Assembly (NCBI GenBank): GCA_028456385.1
Contig: JALNQF010000050.1
Location: forward strand, 1 to 64,000
Origin: Ophiosphaerella korrae
Taxonomy: Eukaryota; Ascomycota; Dothideomycetes; Pleosporales; Phaeosphaeriaceae
Length of the DNA stretch: 64,000 bases
Reading direction: 5' to 3'
The position numbers and the translations under genes are program-made. Shown here piece after piece: positions 36,550 to 47,865 of the stretch; within the stretch, counting starts at the first letter, position 1; each line of letters begins with the position of its first letter. The notes beneath the pieces were generated by a model, which worked only from the letters and a program-made list of their open reading frames with translations, searched no databases and was not told the origin of the DNA.

Positions 36550-37328
36550 TCACTTCATCATGCTCATTGTGATCATGAATTCATGATTCAAAATCACGTT
36601 TACACCAGCAACAATTGCTGACTTGGCTTCTTCTGTCCGCAGACTCTGGCAAGCCAGATGTAGCGCCACCAAACTTCCAGAGCATGCTGTATCAACTGTA
36701 ACACTTGGTTCGTGGAGGTCAAAGAAGTAGGATAGTCGATTGGATATCATTGCGCAAAACTGTCCGCTATTGGTGCGCTGATATATTGGTACTGATTCTA
36801 GGTCCCAGGTCGACAGGTCCGTGTAATCTGTAGCGAAAGAGCCAACGAAGACGGGGGTTTTGGTTCCAACAATTTTCTCCAAAGGAATGCCGCCTATCAC
36901 AAGAGTCAGTATCTTATCAAAGACATATTCATGAGCTTTTTGCCATTCTCTAGCGTTTCTTAGGTGCATTCTAGGAGTAGCCGTTGTGCTAGGCCGAGCG
37001 TGGCTGCTTCGGTACTCGTCACGTTTAAGAAAGGCGCGTCGAATTTCGAGATATCGTCTTGAAAGAAATGTCCACATTCGACGTTATGAGACCCATGAAG
37101 CTGAAAGCTGGGTTGATAGAATACCTTGTTATTCCATTTGCACTTTAGAATTGATGTTTGTGACTCCTTTTTCTGGCAGATGATCCTCCAGAGATTCTCT
37201 ACGCCGTTTGCCGTTCCAGGGCCACGGAAAGACATGCCCACGATCGTTATGGGCATAGATCCATTCGCATCTACATCTTGATTGATACCGTCGTTAGGGT
37301 CTGCATAGCCACCTAGAAAGGGTGCCAT
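36550..37328 (-). pseudogene. Polyketide synthase, N-terminal ketosynthase fragment
   Basis: The fragment starts MAPFLGGYADPNDG, then PITIVGMSFRGPGTANGVEN, GHFFQDDISKFDAPFLNVTS and AQRLLLECT. A TAA replaces the Tyr usual in LLLECTYEALEN. An intron-like stretch with GC instead of GT at its 5' edge (about 36942-36893) precedes GIPLEKIVGTKTPVFVGSFA. The active-site element is intact: SVTVDTACSGSLVALHLACQ. The fragment ends NHEFMITMSMMK at a GTGAGT donor (36549) without any following KS exon; the His residues of the KS triad and all later domains are missing. It is the first half of a type I reducing-type PKS ketosynthase, and the sequence beyond it belongs to a kinase pseudogene. No polyketide can be made. 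Confidence 0.88.
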
Positions 37329-37701
37329 TATAGCAACGAGTGAATCGGTAGTTGTAGTTTCTCATGAGAATAAGCCTATCTTTATCTTAATAATAATAGA
37401 TGTGTCAATCTGAATCGATCTGAACCAGCTTAGAGATGTAGAGTTAGAACATTTAGGTTTTGAGGCTTTGTCCATCAAATTACTGACATGAGGATAAACT
37501 GGCGGTAGACAGATGAACTTTTGAGAATAACGTCGCAAGTGATTCAAAAGTCTCCGGTGAATTTACTCCATATGTTGAGTTACATACTAGGATCAGAACG
37601 AATACGGCAACTACTGCGAGCTCTATACTGTTATATAATATTCATCGAATTTTCAAGAAAATGAGCATCAAGCCAACGATAATCAGTATCAAGCTTTCAA
37701 A
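37329..37701. other. Intergenic between KS fragment and small secreted ORF
   Basis: The stretch is AT-rich. A TATATAATATT stretch at about 37633 lies some 70 bp upstream of the small ORF at 37702. Otherwise I see nothing. Confidence 0.5.
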
Positions 37702-37929
37702 ATGTTTATCAAACACGCAATTCTCTCCACTCTATCTGCCTTCCAAGTTGCAGCATTGGTAACGGACAGGTTCGCCAGCGATCAAAAGCCGCTTGCCCCC
37801 GAGCTAGCTACCACGAAAAACCAACCCTTCCAGCTCTTGTTCTATGAAGGCTTTTACCAAAGGGAGCCGAGAAGACCCTGTTCCCAGCTCCGTTACAAGA
37901 ATAAAAAGCGATGGGACGGCTTGTACTAA
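37702..37929 (+). CDS. Small secreted-protein candidate
   Basis: This is a 75-residue ORF with ATG at 37702. It begins MFIKHAILSTLSAFQVAALV, a plausible signal peptide, followed by TDRFASDQKPLAPEL and a basic tail ending KKRWDGLY. It has a single Cys and no recognised domain. A TATATAA element stands about 70 bp upstream. The short length and lack of family evidence leave chance, or a truncated gene, possible. It lies between the ketosynthase fragment and the transporter. Confidence 0.35.
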   Translation: MFIKHAILSTLSAFQVAALVTDRFASDQKPLAPELATTKNQPFQLLFYEGFYQREPRRPCSQLRYKNKKRWDGLY

Positions 37930-37942
37930 TCTCGTAAGGACA

Positions 37943-39598
37943 TCACTTTTCCGAGTTTAATTTCGCCTGCTTCTTCTTCTCGGCCCTCACAAATCGCTCT
38001 TCTCTCCATTTCGGACCCCATTTCACAATCACGAGGTTCAGTGGAATGAATGTCATAAACACCAAGCCCGTAAAAGTATAGCACCAACCCAGGCCCATTG
38101 CGTCAATCATGTACTGGACCACACTAGTACCACCTGCGCTCAGCAAGCAGCGGCATACGTTGAGAGCCGCCGTAACCGTGGCCGGGGATTGAGGGTAGAG
38201 GTCTATGAGTAGCGCCTGCCCCATAGCCATTGAGCCCGATATCGTGGCGCCACTAACAAGGAGAATGATTAGAGGCGCAGCAAGGCTGGTTTCTGCAGCT
38301 AGTACCCAACCCCAGGATATCATGCAAATCCCAGCAAGCAGGGCGGGAATCCATAGTACCTGAAGCCGTACCTTTTCAACAGGGAAATGCCTCAGATCAT
38401 CACCTCGGCGAAGGTGGAGTGGGTGACCTATCTTAACTGCTACGCGTCGGAAGTTCCAATCTAAAAACTTGCCTGCCGCTATAGCACCACTGGCGGAGCC
38501 GAAGCTGAAGGGACTGCAGTGCGTTAGCTGACCTGTGGGATAATATGCCAATGAAGTAACTTACATGTAGCACAGACCTATCTGGAGTTGGTTGAACTTG
38601 TAATTGTGTGCAAAGACGGAGGGAATGGGAACTATGATCATGTAAAAGCCAGTGACCATTACTGAGGAGTAGAGCATGACGAGGGCAACGTCCTTCTCCA
38701 CAACGATACGTAAAGCCTTCAAAGGATTTGGCAACACAAAGTGCCGTTTCGAAGCCTGTTCTTGCCTCTTCTGCTGCTGCCCATGTTGTCCCGAGGCCTC
38801 CTCGACACAATTTTTCTTGTCTTTCCGGTCTTGCAAAAGGTTCCACAAGGTCCTATTCCAGTTTTGCGGCGGAATGGACCCGTTGCCAACGACCTTTCGA
38901 CAAGTCTCTGGCAAAAATGGAATATAGATGAGAATGTAGACACCGCTGGCAATGGCTAGAAACCAGAATATTGCCCTCCAACTCAAGAATTGTGTTAGCA
39001 ATCCACCAATAGTTGGTGCGATTGCAGGGCCGAGCATCATTCCCGCCTGTATATAGCTGATATAACCAGAGCGCTCCGCGGGAGTAGCAATGTCAGTCAT
39101 GACTGCGTTTCCCAATGCAATTGTGCCACTGCTTCCGGTGCTTTGGAGGGCCCGTAAAACCAGTAGTGCAGCGTAGTTGGACTGAAGCGCCAGCGCGATA
39201 TTGGCAATAAGATAGATGCTGAGAGTGAGGATGTATATGGGACGCCGCCCCACCTGATCAGCCATGTCGCCAAAGAACATGGGCGCTATGGCCTGCATGA
39301 TCATATACGTGGTGACGCTTAAGTTGATACGCCCGACTGAGACATGGTAAAAATCTGCAAAAACATCCAGGGCGGGCAGGTAAATCAGGGAGGATATGGG
39401 CGAAAATAGACCGCCGGTGGCTGACATGACAATAATGAAGACCTTCACACGGCGTGAGAACATAGTGTATGCGACTTCTGGAGCTGGTGCCACCGGAGCT
39501 TCTGGTGCAGTGGGCGGCGTCTGCACAGCATCATCGCCATTGCCATCGGTGGAACTTCGGGCCTCCTTTGGAGTTGTAGAGTCTTGAGTTTCGGCCAT
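37943..39598 (-). CDS. MFS drug:H+ antiporter, DHA1 family (Qdr-like)
   Basis: Exons are 39598-38565 and 38513-37943 with a 51-bp intron (GTAAGT...GCAG); 1605 nt encode 534 residues. The Pro/Ala-rich N-terminal cytoplasmic tail (about 45 residues) leads into twelve hydrophobic segments. Family signs are MADQVGRRPIYILTL between helices 2 and 3 (motif A) and IQAGMMLGPAIAPTIGGLLT in helix 5 (motif C, antiporter motif). A charged central loop is rich in Gln and Lys. DHA1 carriers export drugs, toxins or polyamines across the plasma membrane. Its position 600 bp from a ketosynthase fragment suggests it was the exporter of a former polyketide cluster (inference). No damage is visible. Confidence 0.92.
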
Positions 39599-42114
39599 GA
39601 TAGTAATGACTGAGAAGAAGAGGGATGAAGCAGATGCAATGCTAGAGCAAACATTCCAGGTGAACTCAGCAGAAGTACCTGAATGGAGTTGCAGGATGGT
39701 TGCCGAAAAGAGTTTAGGGCGTCAGGCTCGCCGTGGATTTAGAGCCTGATTCGGGTTTAAGCATTAAATCCACGCGAGCCAGCTTTTTCGGCATGGGGCA
39801 ACAAGCATTGCCAAGCTTTTGACCATGCCGAGCGCTAAATCGCCTGCCAAAACTTTCCCGGGCCAAACAGCAACTTCGTTACGATTCCCAAGAGAGCTAC
39901 TTTTGCAACACATAGAGTTGTTCAAGGCGTAGATGACCCATATTATAGGTGTGCTGTATGTAGGCAAGTATGTCGAGCTGTATTTGCCACATTTACGGCT
40001 GTGCTGTTTCTGGCAACGTGAGAGAGGCAGTAGAAAGACCGGATTCTGAAGGTCTTCATATTCTACGGAGTAATTCGTATAGAAAAAGGGCTATGCTCCA
40101 GGGATGCAACCTGCCATGCCAAAACCGCGTAGTTTCTCCTTTAGTGGAACGCAGCGGTGCGGGCCATAGCTCGGAAGCACCCGCGGGTCAGCGTACTTTG
40201 TAGCTTTCCTCCGTCCCCATCATAATGCCACCGTATCAAAAGATTCCACCCTATCCCCTGCGACAATGCGGAAATCGTCGGCTACTAATCATTGGCGCGA
40301 ATAGAGAATGCTAAGTAGAGGCCGCGGCAAACGGACCAAGGAACCGGCGCGCCCGCATCCTCCACGACAAGCAGATATTCCACAATACCAGCCGGATTAT
40401 TCCTCGAAGTAAAATGGCGAGATCAGCATGATGGCGTTAGACTGTAAAACTAGATGCTCAAGGTCGATGTTTGGTGCTAGCGAGTCGGTGAAGCCGGTTC
40501 TTTTAATAAACAACCCAAATCGTAGCAGCGAACGTAGGGATAATTATTCTACCTAGTTTATGTTTATTCCGCAAGAGGCCTGGGGAATTCGATAGCCAAA
40601 TGATCCAAATATGCCATCAGGCCTCTTTGTGGAGCAAGCATTGAGTTTCCTCCCGAGGACAGCTATCAGTAACAACCGCTCGTGTAACGTCAGATGTCGC
40701 GAGAGATGCATCAAAGACAAGAGAGGTAAGGTAAAGCGAACCTTTTGACACCAGAGAATGATCAGCGATGTACGTCAGCATTCTCAATAGAAAAGTCGCC
40801 GGGACTAACAATGTATCTTTTAAATGCTGCTGCTGCTTCAATGCTGGTGTTGCGGGCAATTTTTTAAGGCAAGCAATGGGTGGTACCGCCGACGCGTTCT
40901 AAGCCCATGTATCTCTTGAAGGATTCTAGCAATAAAGGGTGCAGATTATGAAATTGAACGAACGCATCGCTAATGTAGGGTTTTCTAGACTAGGTTTTGA
41001 TCAGCGCAGCTAGCAGAGCCAGCTTTTCCATCGTCTTTGCTAGTGAGGCTTCGCAAGCACCCAAGACACTGTCCTGGTTCTTGGTGCTGTTATCACTGAA
41101 CGCTGACCAATGGTAATTCTCCAGTAAAGCACTAAATCCGACCAAACTGCGGCTTAAAAGTATGTGTGCCAACAATTTTGCATCATTCCCATCAAGCAGT
41201 AGCAGGGATAGAATTTCATATTCCTAGGCAGTGCGCGAGTCTCGCACTGAGAGGAAGCCACTGGACATTCTGAGGTGCGGGCTTCAGAGCCAATCGTCAG
41301 AAAACTAGATGAATAGAACTAGATACAATGCAACTTCATCGAGCGTAAGTAGAAGCATGAATAGCGATTTGGCACTTAGTGCTAGAGTGATGAGCATGCT
41401 ATTGGTTGAACAGCCCGGACACCGGATGCCCTCGCGTGAAGCAAAGTACCAGGACAATAATGTAAATACGTATGTTTTTCCCTTAATTGCTTTCAGCTTC
41501 ATGCCGAGTCTCTGCATATTTTGAAATGAGGCGTAAGAATTACAGGCGACATCCTGTCTGTAATTGGTGCCATTGCTTGGGAAATTGCTGAGTATTGATC
41601 GGAGCCCGAGGCTCGAAACGTCATGCTGTTATTTACAATGGGAGTGTATACGCAATATGAGACAAGGAAGGCATTGGTAGATGACCATAAAACATACCGA
41701 CGTGATTTTTAATGTTCTACCAGCGCTAAAAATTTCCCGCACCTGTTCCAATTAATAATATGGGTTACTCTCACTCCAGTGCATTGTCACTTCGTGGACA
41801 TAACGTCCTCACGATAGATTTCTATCATCAAAACTGAACTAGGAAAGTCGAGGAAGAAGATTAGGTACAACGTGAACTAGAAGAGGACCAGAAAGTGAGC
41901 CTAAGGTATCCAGGGATGAGTTCCTCTGTAGGACTATAACACATTACCCAACAACCTCGTGATGGCAGCCGATAAATCCGAATAGGCCACTAGAATATTA
42001 CCTTGGGGATCTGGAGAATATACGAGAGATTGTTCTAAATACCCGGGCCATATTAAGGTTGATATGCCCAAACACCCAACAAGATATCTACTTCTCTATA
42101 TGCCCGGGTTTAGG
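39599..42114. other. 2.5-kb region, only unrecognised coding traces
   Basis: There is no confident gene. On the minus strand, LAHILLSRSLVGFSALLENY (about 41175) through TMEKLALLAALIKT-stop (40990), and a further open stretch at 40859-40617, have protein-like composition, but I cannot assign a family and no start fits. They may be remains of another cluster gene. Confidence 0.35.
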
Positions 42115-42868
42115 TTAGACGAACATAATCTCATAACTCAATTTCCTGATTGCAGCTGCAACTTTTGCCCCAAATTTTGGCTCGCTTGGTATCTCATGCC
42201 CTCTTTCATGTATTATCAACGTTGCATTCTTATCTCCACAAACCTGATGCAGCTTCAGAGAATGCTCGTAGATAAAATCCTTTCTACCAATGACATGAAG
42301 CCTAGCTATTTTAATTTTTCCCTTCAGGTGGTTTTCAAAAATGAACTCTCCATCCTCATTGACCATAAATGGTGGCAGGCTGTTGAAAAAAAATCGCGCA
42401 TTTGAAGGGTGGAGCCTCGTCCAATAGGCGATGAATCCACATGCTAGGGCGCCGCCGTGCGAGAAGTCAATCACTGCATCGAAGGGCCCTTCAGTCTCGA
42501 TAAGTTCGAGAATTTGGTCTTAAGCTTCCTTTACAGTACTGCCATCGTCTTCCGATGACCGCGACCAGTTATAGTAGGAGCAATATGGCCTTCCGAAGTA
42601 ATTTGCAACACTAGGACCAGGCCCGGAGTCAATCACGCCTTCAGTGAAATGGAAAACCGCGGTATGATTGGATTCTAAATCATGGATCAAGGATCCTTGG
42701 CGTGTTTGTTAGGATATGACCATTTGAAGGTAGAGAGCAATTACTTAGCTGGTACTGAAGAATCTAAGTTGCTGTTAATACAGCCACATCAGAATTGGAT
42801 TTTGGACAACCTTTAACCTTTATGCTTGTGCCAGCACCGCGTAGACAGAGCACACTTAATGCTGGCAT
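42115..42868 (-). pseudogene. FSH1-family serine hydrolase, stopped
   Basis: The ATG at 42868 gives MPALSVLCLRGAGTSIK, the family's N-terminal strand and oxyanion region, followed by an intron-like stretch from GTTAAAG. The main frame resumes about 42715 with QGSLIHDLESNHTAVFHF and continues via a TAA near 42523 to FDAVIDFSHGGALACGFIAY, VIGRKDFIYEHSLKLHQVCG and IIHERGHEIPS. The catalytic triad can be placed: Ser in DFSHGG (usually GFSQGG), Asp in RKDFIY, His in RGHEIP. FSH hydrolases of fungi include the polyketide-releasing thioesterase LovG. The stops (TAA near 42523; another near 42707, possibly intronic) point to loss of function. Confidence 0.75.
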
Positions 42869-43309
42869 GGTTGTGGGTGATGTTACTTTGTTTAATTGTA
42901 TCTTTGTAGAGGTGAAGTCTGTTGTCACAATCAAAGGGCAAAATCTCACGTATCTGCTGAGAAACGCAATCTTTTGCCGTCCAATTGGATAATATAATGC
43001 GGAGAAATAGTAGTACCATTATTTATTATATTTATCTTTCATTTTATGTTTGTGGGTGGTGCAAGGAAAGGTCACCGGGCGGACTTCCCATCGCCATTTG
43101 TCAGTCAATATGACCGACAAACCAAGTGCTACTTGGCCAAAAATTAGAATGGCTTATATGGAACTCAATTTAATAACTGCAAGACAGTACTCTTCTCGCA
43201 AATTTTCGTGGGCCAATAGGTGCAAAAAGGCTAGAATGAAATCGATCCTTTATCCCACACCCTGCAGCAGCCCCATTATGAAGCGACGACTCAATATGCT
43301 ATCACCTCG
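42869..43309. other. Intergenic between FSH and PEBP genes
   Basis: I see no feature here. A plus-strand ORF at 43050-43568 runs antisense into the PEBP gene and lacks family resemblance. Confidence 0.4.
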
Positions 43310-43969
43310 TCACATAGCTTTGACGTTTGGGGTTGCCTTGCATAGAGCTCGGCTGAGGCTCGTGGTGGTAATCACTCTAGTAGTGGTAGCCTCACCCGGA
43401 CTCTCCACCAGAAACCAATTTGCCGCAATTGGATCTCCGAGTCCAGTAACGGTCAAAAAATGCCTCAAGTCAAATCCAGACCTAGTAGACACTGAAACGG
43501 GAAGTAAACTTTCGAAGCATTGGGGGAAAACGTATTTTGGAGGTTGCTCGAAGAGCAGGAATATATAACGGTGCTTTTCTCCTGGGGGCGGTTGGGAACC
43601 GACGTATTCGGCACCATCTTTTCTAGGTGTCATGAATTTAACGGTAGATTGCGATACTTGATAGTTTGGTTGGTACCAATGGAGGATTATGGTGGCATTG
43701 TGATCATGGACGACATCAGGTCTATCAAAAATACAATGTAGATGATATCTGGTTGAAGAAATGTTGGTTTTAAAGGTACCGCTAGTTAACCTCGCTATAA
43801 ACCTTGTATAGATACTAGGGTCAAAGTTCTTGCCGAATTGGCCGTGGGATTCGGAGATAGGCCTTGGACCGGATTTACCCATGGCGGCGTTACCTAGGCC
43901 AGACCGAAACCGCAAACACAGTGAGGAACATGGCCACATAGAGAATTGAGTTGCACGAATTACACGCAT
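43310..43969 (-). CDS. Phosphatidylethanolamine-binding protein (PEBP)-like
   Basis: This open frame has 219 codons. The PEBP signature is in the second half: CIFDRPDVVHDHNATIILHW (anion-site DPD region, here altered to D-R-P-D), YVGSQPPPGEKHRYIFLLFE, then FDLRHFLTVTGLGDPIAANW and FLVESP. GxHRYxFLLxEQP is characteristic of the family. The fungal members, often secreted, have poorly defined roles in lipid binding or protease inhibition. The start is uncertain: ATG 43969 overlaps a TATAAAG that probably serves the divergent gene, so ATG 43939 or ATG 43882 (MGKSGPRP) is as likely; a frame-2 MFLTVFAVSV peptide could be a signal sequence read through an unrecognised splice. It is probably a gene, possibly slightly degenerate. 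Confidence 0.65.
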   Translation of the reverse strand: MRVIRATQFSMWPCSSLCLRFRSGLGNAAMGKSGPRPISESHGQFGKNFDPSIYTRFIARLTSGTFKTNISSTRYHLHCIFDRPDVVHDHNATIILHWYQPNYQVSQSTVKFMTPRKDGAEYVGSQPPPGEKHRYIFLLFEQPPKYVFPQCFESLLPVSVSTRSGFDLRHFLTVTGLGDPIAANWFLVESPGEATTTRVITTTSLSRALCKATPNVKAM

Positions 43970-43975
43970 ATAAAG
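43968..43975 (+). promoter_or_regulatory. TATA box of the isochorismatase-like gene
   Basis: The sequence ATATAAAG lies about 100 bp upstream of ATG 44074, in the short divergent interval with the PEBP gene. Spacing suits a fungal core promoter. Confidence 0.5.
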
Positions 43976-44073
43976 TAGAGCTCAGCGTCTCTCAAGGAGG
44001 TATCATAAAAACTGGCGTGAAGCTCTCAAAAACAACACCTCTCAATCACAAGAAAATCAATACAGCGTCCAAA

Positions 44074-44694
44074 ATGTTTGAGGCATTGGATACATCTATG
44101 CCGGGTTACTACAGCCCAGCAAATACAGCCCTTCTCCTCCTTGATTTCCATACCTTCTTCATGGAAAAAGTTGGTGGCGCACCAGCTGCCGCTTCAGTCA
44201 AGGTCGCTGCCCAGATGCAAGAATGGGCCAAATCACAAGGCATCCACGTGATCCACGGCCTAATCGACATTGAAGACACCCCAGGCCCCATGGTCAAAAA
44301 TCCCGCTAGAGCAGCCAGTTTTATTAACATGATGAAAACGAACGGAGATGAAGAAGTTCCGGCATTGCTTGAGAACAGCAAGGGCGACATCACATTCAAA
44401 TGAAAGCCGGGGCACATTTCTGCGCTTAAGTCGCCGGGCTTGGGCGAATATCTGCAGAAGAACAACATCAAAAGCCTATTGATAACCGGATTCAGTACTT
44501 CCGGGTGTGTTTTACGGACTACGTTTGCCACGAGCGATGAGGATTTTATCGCCACTGTTATTTCTGATGCGTGTTTTGACCCGTCGGAGGAAGTTCACAA
44601 TATGGTCATGGAAAAATTGCTTACGGCCGCATATTCATGTACTGCTGCGGAGTTCAGACAAGGCTATGAGAATGCGCCACGCAAGGCGGAGTGA
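44074..44694 (+). pseudogene. Isochorismatase-family cysteine hydrolase with one TGA
   Basis: The frame of 207 codons, MFEALDTSMPGYYSPANTAL to ENAPRKAE-stop, is open except for TGA at 44401-44403 (codon 110). The catalytic triad can be placed: Asp24 in LLLLDFHTFF, Lys111 in KPGHISAL just after the stop, and Cys145 in FSTSGCVLRTTF. Members hydrolyse isochorismate, nicotinamide or other amides; some fungal ones act on host salicylate precursors (family knowledge, not shown here). CGA to TGA is a single transition. No intron can skip the codon without losing the catalytic Lys. It is a very young pseudogene or a strain-specific null allele; stop readthrough is possible but unsupported. Confidence 0.8.
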
Positions 44695-45467
44695 GGAAGG
44701 CAAAGGTTTACATCAAATGTAGAAGCTCGTTTCGTTTTTCGGGTAGTACGCCCAATCTGTATTTTATCCTGCCACCGAGTGGGCGACATGTTTGCAGTTT
44801 GAAAATACATTCCTTCAAGCACTTTGGCGCTCGGGAAGAACTTTAGACTCATTATAATTGCTGTCACGCAAGAGCAATGTTTAATTGACGGTGACTACCA
44901 CTTTTGCATTGGAAGCAGATAAACTCCTGCTTTGATATTGTTATTCCCAAATCATTTTCTACGATCGCAGGTATTTTAGCAAAGCCTATCTCTTCGCACG
45001 CCCCGAATAGTCCTAACATGGATTGATTATATAATTCAAAGTATGCTGTGAAGAGGGCACAAAAAGACGGAGTTACATGGGATGGCATGGGATGGGAAGG
45101 TGTCAATTATCGCCCAAAGGACGGACAGCAAATCTCCTCCTAGCTTTCAAACTCACGATCTCCCATCACGCCACCTACTAAGCAAAGACCAAATTCTCAC
45201 CAAATTGCTTTCTAAGGAAACGAGATGCGAAATGCCTTTACACATTCACGCATAACTGCTGTAGGTACCCGCGATGCATGGAGAATATGTTACTTGGCCA
45301 TCTCATGTATGTGAAAACATTTGAGGCCAGCCACTTCAACAGTTTATCTCGAAACGAACAAGATAGCTATATGAATCCATTCACATCATATTGGCACCAC
45401 CCAGGGCACACTAGCATAATTCCTGTCCTACCTATACACAAACCCCGCCACACCCTTCCATCCTCCT
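44695..45467. other. Intergenic 0.8 kb, convergent 3' ends
   Basis: No gene is supported. The stretch lies between the ends of the isochorismatase-like gene and of the xylanase gene. Confidence 0.5.
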
Positions 45468-46199
45468 TCAACTAACTGTAATCGTACTTGTCCCCTTAGG
45501 CAACTTGTTCCCGTTTGCAAACGCCTCCGTAACGAAAAACATATTCTGCTCAAAGTTGCCTAGCCGATACCCATACTTGCTCCACGCATCGAAATGGTTA
45601 GCCGTATTAATTGTCCCACTAACAGCCCCAACCTTCTTTTCCGCTGCATTGCGCACGCCAAAGTACTGCGTGAACGTCCGCGTCCCCTCGATGGATGGCT
45701 TCTGCACACGTTGCGCGGTGTAGAAGCCGTAGTTGACGCCGTCGGTGCTGTAGTTGCCACGTAGCGTCCAGGGCTCGCCGGGCTCAAGGACATCCCAGGA
45801 CTCGACGATGTAGTACTCAATGAGGGGGTTGCGGGTCCAGCCGTAGAGGGAGAGGTAGCCGGGGCCCGTGGGGTTGTATTGGCCGGAGTACTTTACGGTC
45901 CTGTGTTCATCCGGATTAGTATTTTAAAAGTGGAGGGATAGCGCAACTTACTTTCGGCCTGCGCCCCAACCTGTGCCGGCCACCATGCCACCACCTTTTT
46001 GCCCGCTCCATGTACAGGAGTACTTTCCTCCGCCTTGCTGCTGGCAGCTGAATTGCCCTTGCCCTTCGGTCCACCATTGCCAGGGATAATTCTGGCGTGT
46101 AACGAGTGCTTTGTTGGCGTCTCCTAGACCGCTGGGTGCTGTAATAACACTTGGAATAAGGGCCAGAGCCGTAGCGATGATAGTTGTGAACGACACCAT
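45468..46199 (-). CDS. Endo-1,4-beta-xylanase, glycoside hydrolase family 11
   Basis: Exons are 46199-45952 and 45900-45468 with a 51-bp intron (GTAAGT...ACAG); 681 nt encode 226 residues, the usual length. Residues 1-20 are a signal peptide; a short propeptide probably ends at the basic VTR before QNYPWQWW. The beta-jelly-roll core carries both catalytic Glu: nucleophile E116 in EYYIVESW and acid/base E208 in FFVTEAFANG. The thumb region RTFTQYFGVR is present. The enzyme is secreted and cuts arabinoxylan of plant walls. A TATAAA lies about 70 bp upstream of the start. No damage is seen. GH11 supports a plant-associated lifestyle. Confidence 0.95.
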
Positions 46200-46268
46200 T
46201 TTGGATGTTGAGGCTTAGCGTAGACTTGGTTGGTTTTGCGATCCAAGATAAACGTTGTCGGATCCTGC

Positions 46269-46274
46269 TTTATA
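46269..46274 (-). promoter_or_regulatory. TATA box of the GH11 xylanase gene
   Basis: TATAAA on the minus strand, about 70 bp before the ATG at 46199, is placed as expected for a strongly inducible secreted-enzyme gene. Confidence 0.55.
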
Positions 46275-47865
46275 CAGGAGGATGGCGACCAGGCCAAGAA
46301 AACGCAGAGACTCCGGTGCAACTCGAGTTGAAAATCGGCTTTACCTTGCGCAGCAGTCCAATACATTGGATCTTTAACCACTAGTCTATGAGGCCTCCAC
46401 GAATGGAGAACATGCTGATGGAAGGCCAAGCTTCGGTCGGAGCATTGGCCTTGTAAACTCAAAACGACCAAGACCGGGGTACATTACCGTGCACATGTTA
46501 TATTGTTCTTCCCCACACTTATTTACGGCATTGTGCGACCTGCTTACGATAATGGTTTTGCGGAAGCGGCTAAAGACCGAGTGATACTGTCGTTCTTGGG
46601 ATATGGGCGGTGGCTTCAATTAAAAGCAGACTTCCGGTGGAAAAAGAACGACAGATCTCGTACTCATAGGGCTTTCGTGACGTTCGTTCACGTGAGCTGT
46701 GTTGGTCTGGGATTAAGCATTTAGACGTGCATGCGTGTGCAAGATCTTCGTAAATTTACTTGATCTGCCGGTTGTTAAGAAGGGAGAAAATTAATTATGC
46801 CCAGGTGGAGGATGACGACGCCGCAGCCCCATCGACTTCCGAGAGAGCGCCAGCCGCGGCACGTGGTATCGTACGAAATACTGTGTGATATGGTGACACG
46901 GATTTGAAAGTGAGATGCAGTTTCGCGTTCGCGTTCGCGTAGTATTGGATGACCAGTGGACGAACAACGGGATGGCGATGAACGTCTTGTTGTCTCGCTA
47001 ATCGGACGCTTTGCCAAGTCGGTACATGAGCAAGCCCTCGCTGGACGTTAGTTGCGGATCGTCATTAGCTTGTACTCTACCTGAGTCATTTTATGCCAAA
47101 GCTTCCCAAGGCGGCTGTCAGCGCACGTCGCCTCTCTAACCTGAGTGATCGTGTAGTTTAGATACCAACCATTGCTGCATGGCTCTATATCATATTCCGT
47201 CAGTTTGCTCGAGTCAGAGAAAAGACTGGTGAAGGTAAGGTGGCGCGCTGCTCTTGTTTTCCATACCATACCTGCATGTCCATACCTTAATTATCCCGCG
47301 GCTGTCAAGGGTTCGTGCTGGACCTCAGCTCCGTGATCGGTTGGCGGCGCCTCTACATTGGAACCTAGCGTCGTCACTCGGACTGCATCTGTGCCCCCCC
47401 AAAATGTTGATTTTATGAATGCAGGTATGCTAGGTTCCTAGATCTCATTCGGTGCTTTCATTGATGTTGGCCCCCAGTGATTCGTCAAGAGTGTAAGGTC
47501 TCTTACAAAAGCAACTACCATTTCGCCACAATGGGCACAAAGGTCATTTATATTAGGAGTGGACCCATAGGTTTAAGCTGTCTCTGTCCAGCATGTGATG
47601 GCAGCTCTATCGATGATGAAGCTTAAAACTATTTTTAAAAGCTGCTGCTTCGGTTGCCCGAATGCAGCCCTGCCCTCTTTGGCGACCTTAAATGCTGCGC
47701 TGGCATGTGCCGCCTAAAATTGGTACTTTCAATCGTGAGGACCCGCTTAGCGACTTTCTAGGCATAGTGTGCAATAGATAATCCATGCGCGAAATCGCGA
47801 GAGCACAATTAGTCGTACCTGCCTTGACGATAAGAGGGCTTTTGTGCATTGCCTGAGACTATTTG
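46275..47865. other. Intergenic 1.6 kb
   Basis: No gene or RNA can be supported. A short direct repeat of GCGTTC (about 46923-46939) and a C8 run at about 47394 are the only features noted. The xylanase promoter occupies the left part. Confidence 0.5.

Noticed and set aside
43050..43568. 172-codon plus-strand ORF
   Set aside because: Overlaps the PEBP-like coding region on the opposite strand and matches nothing.
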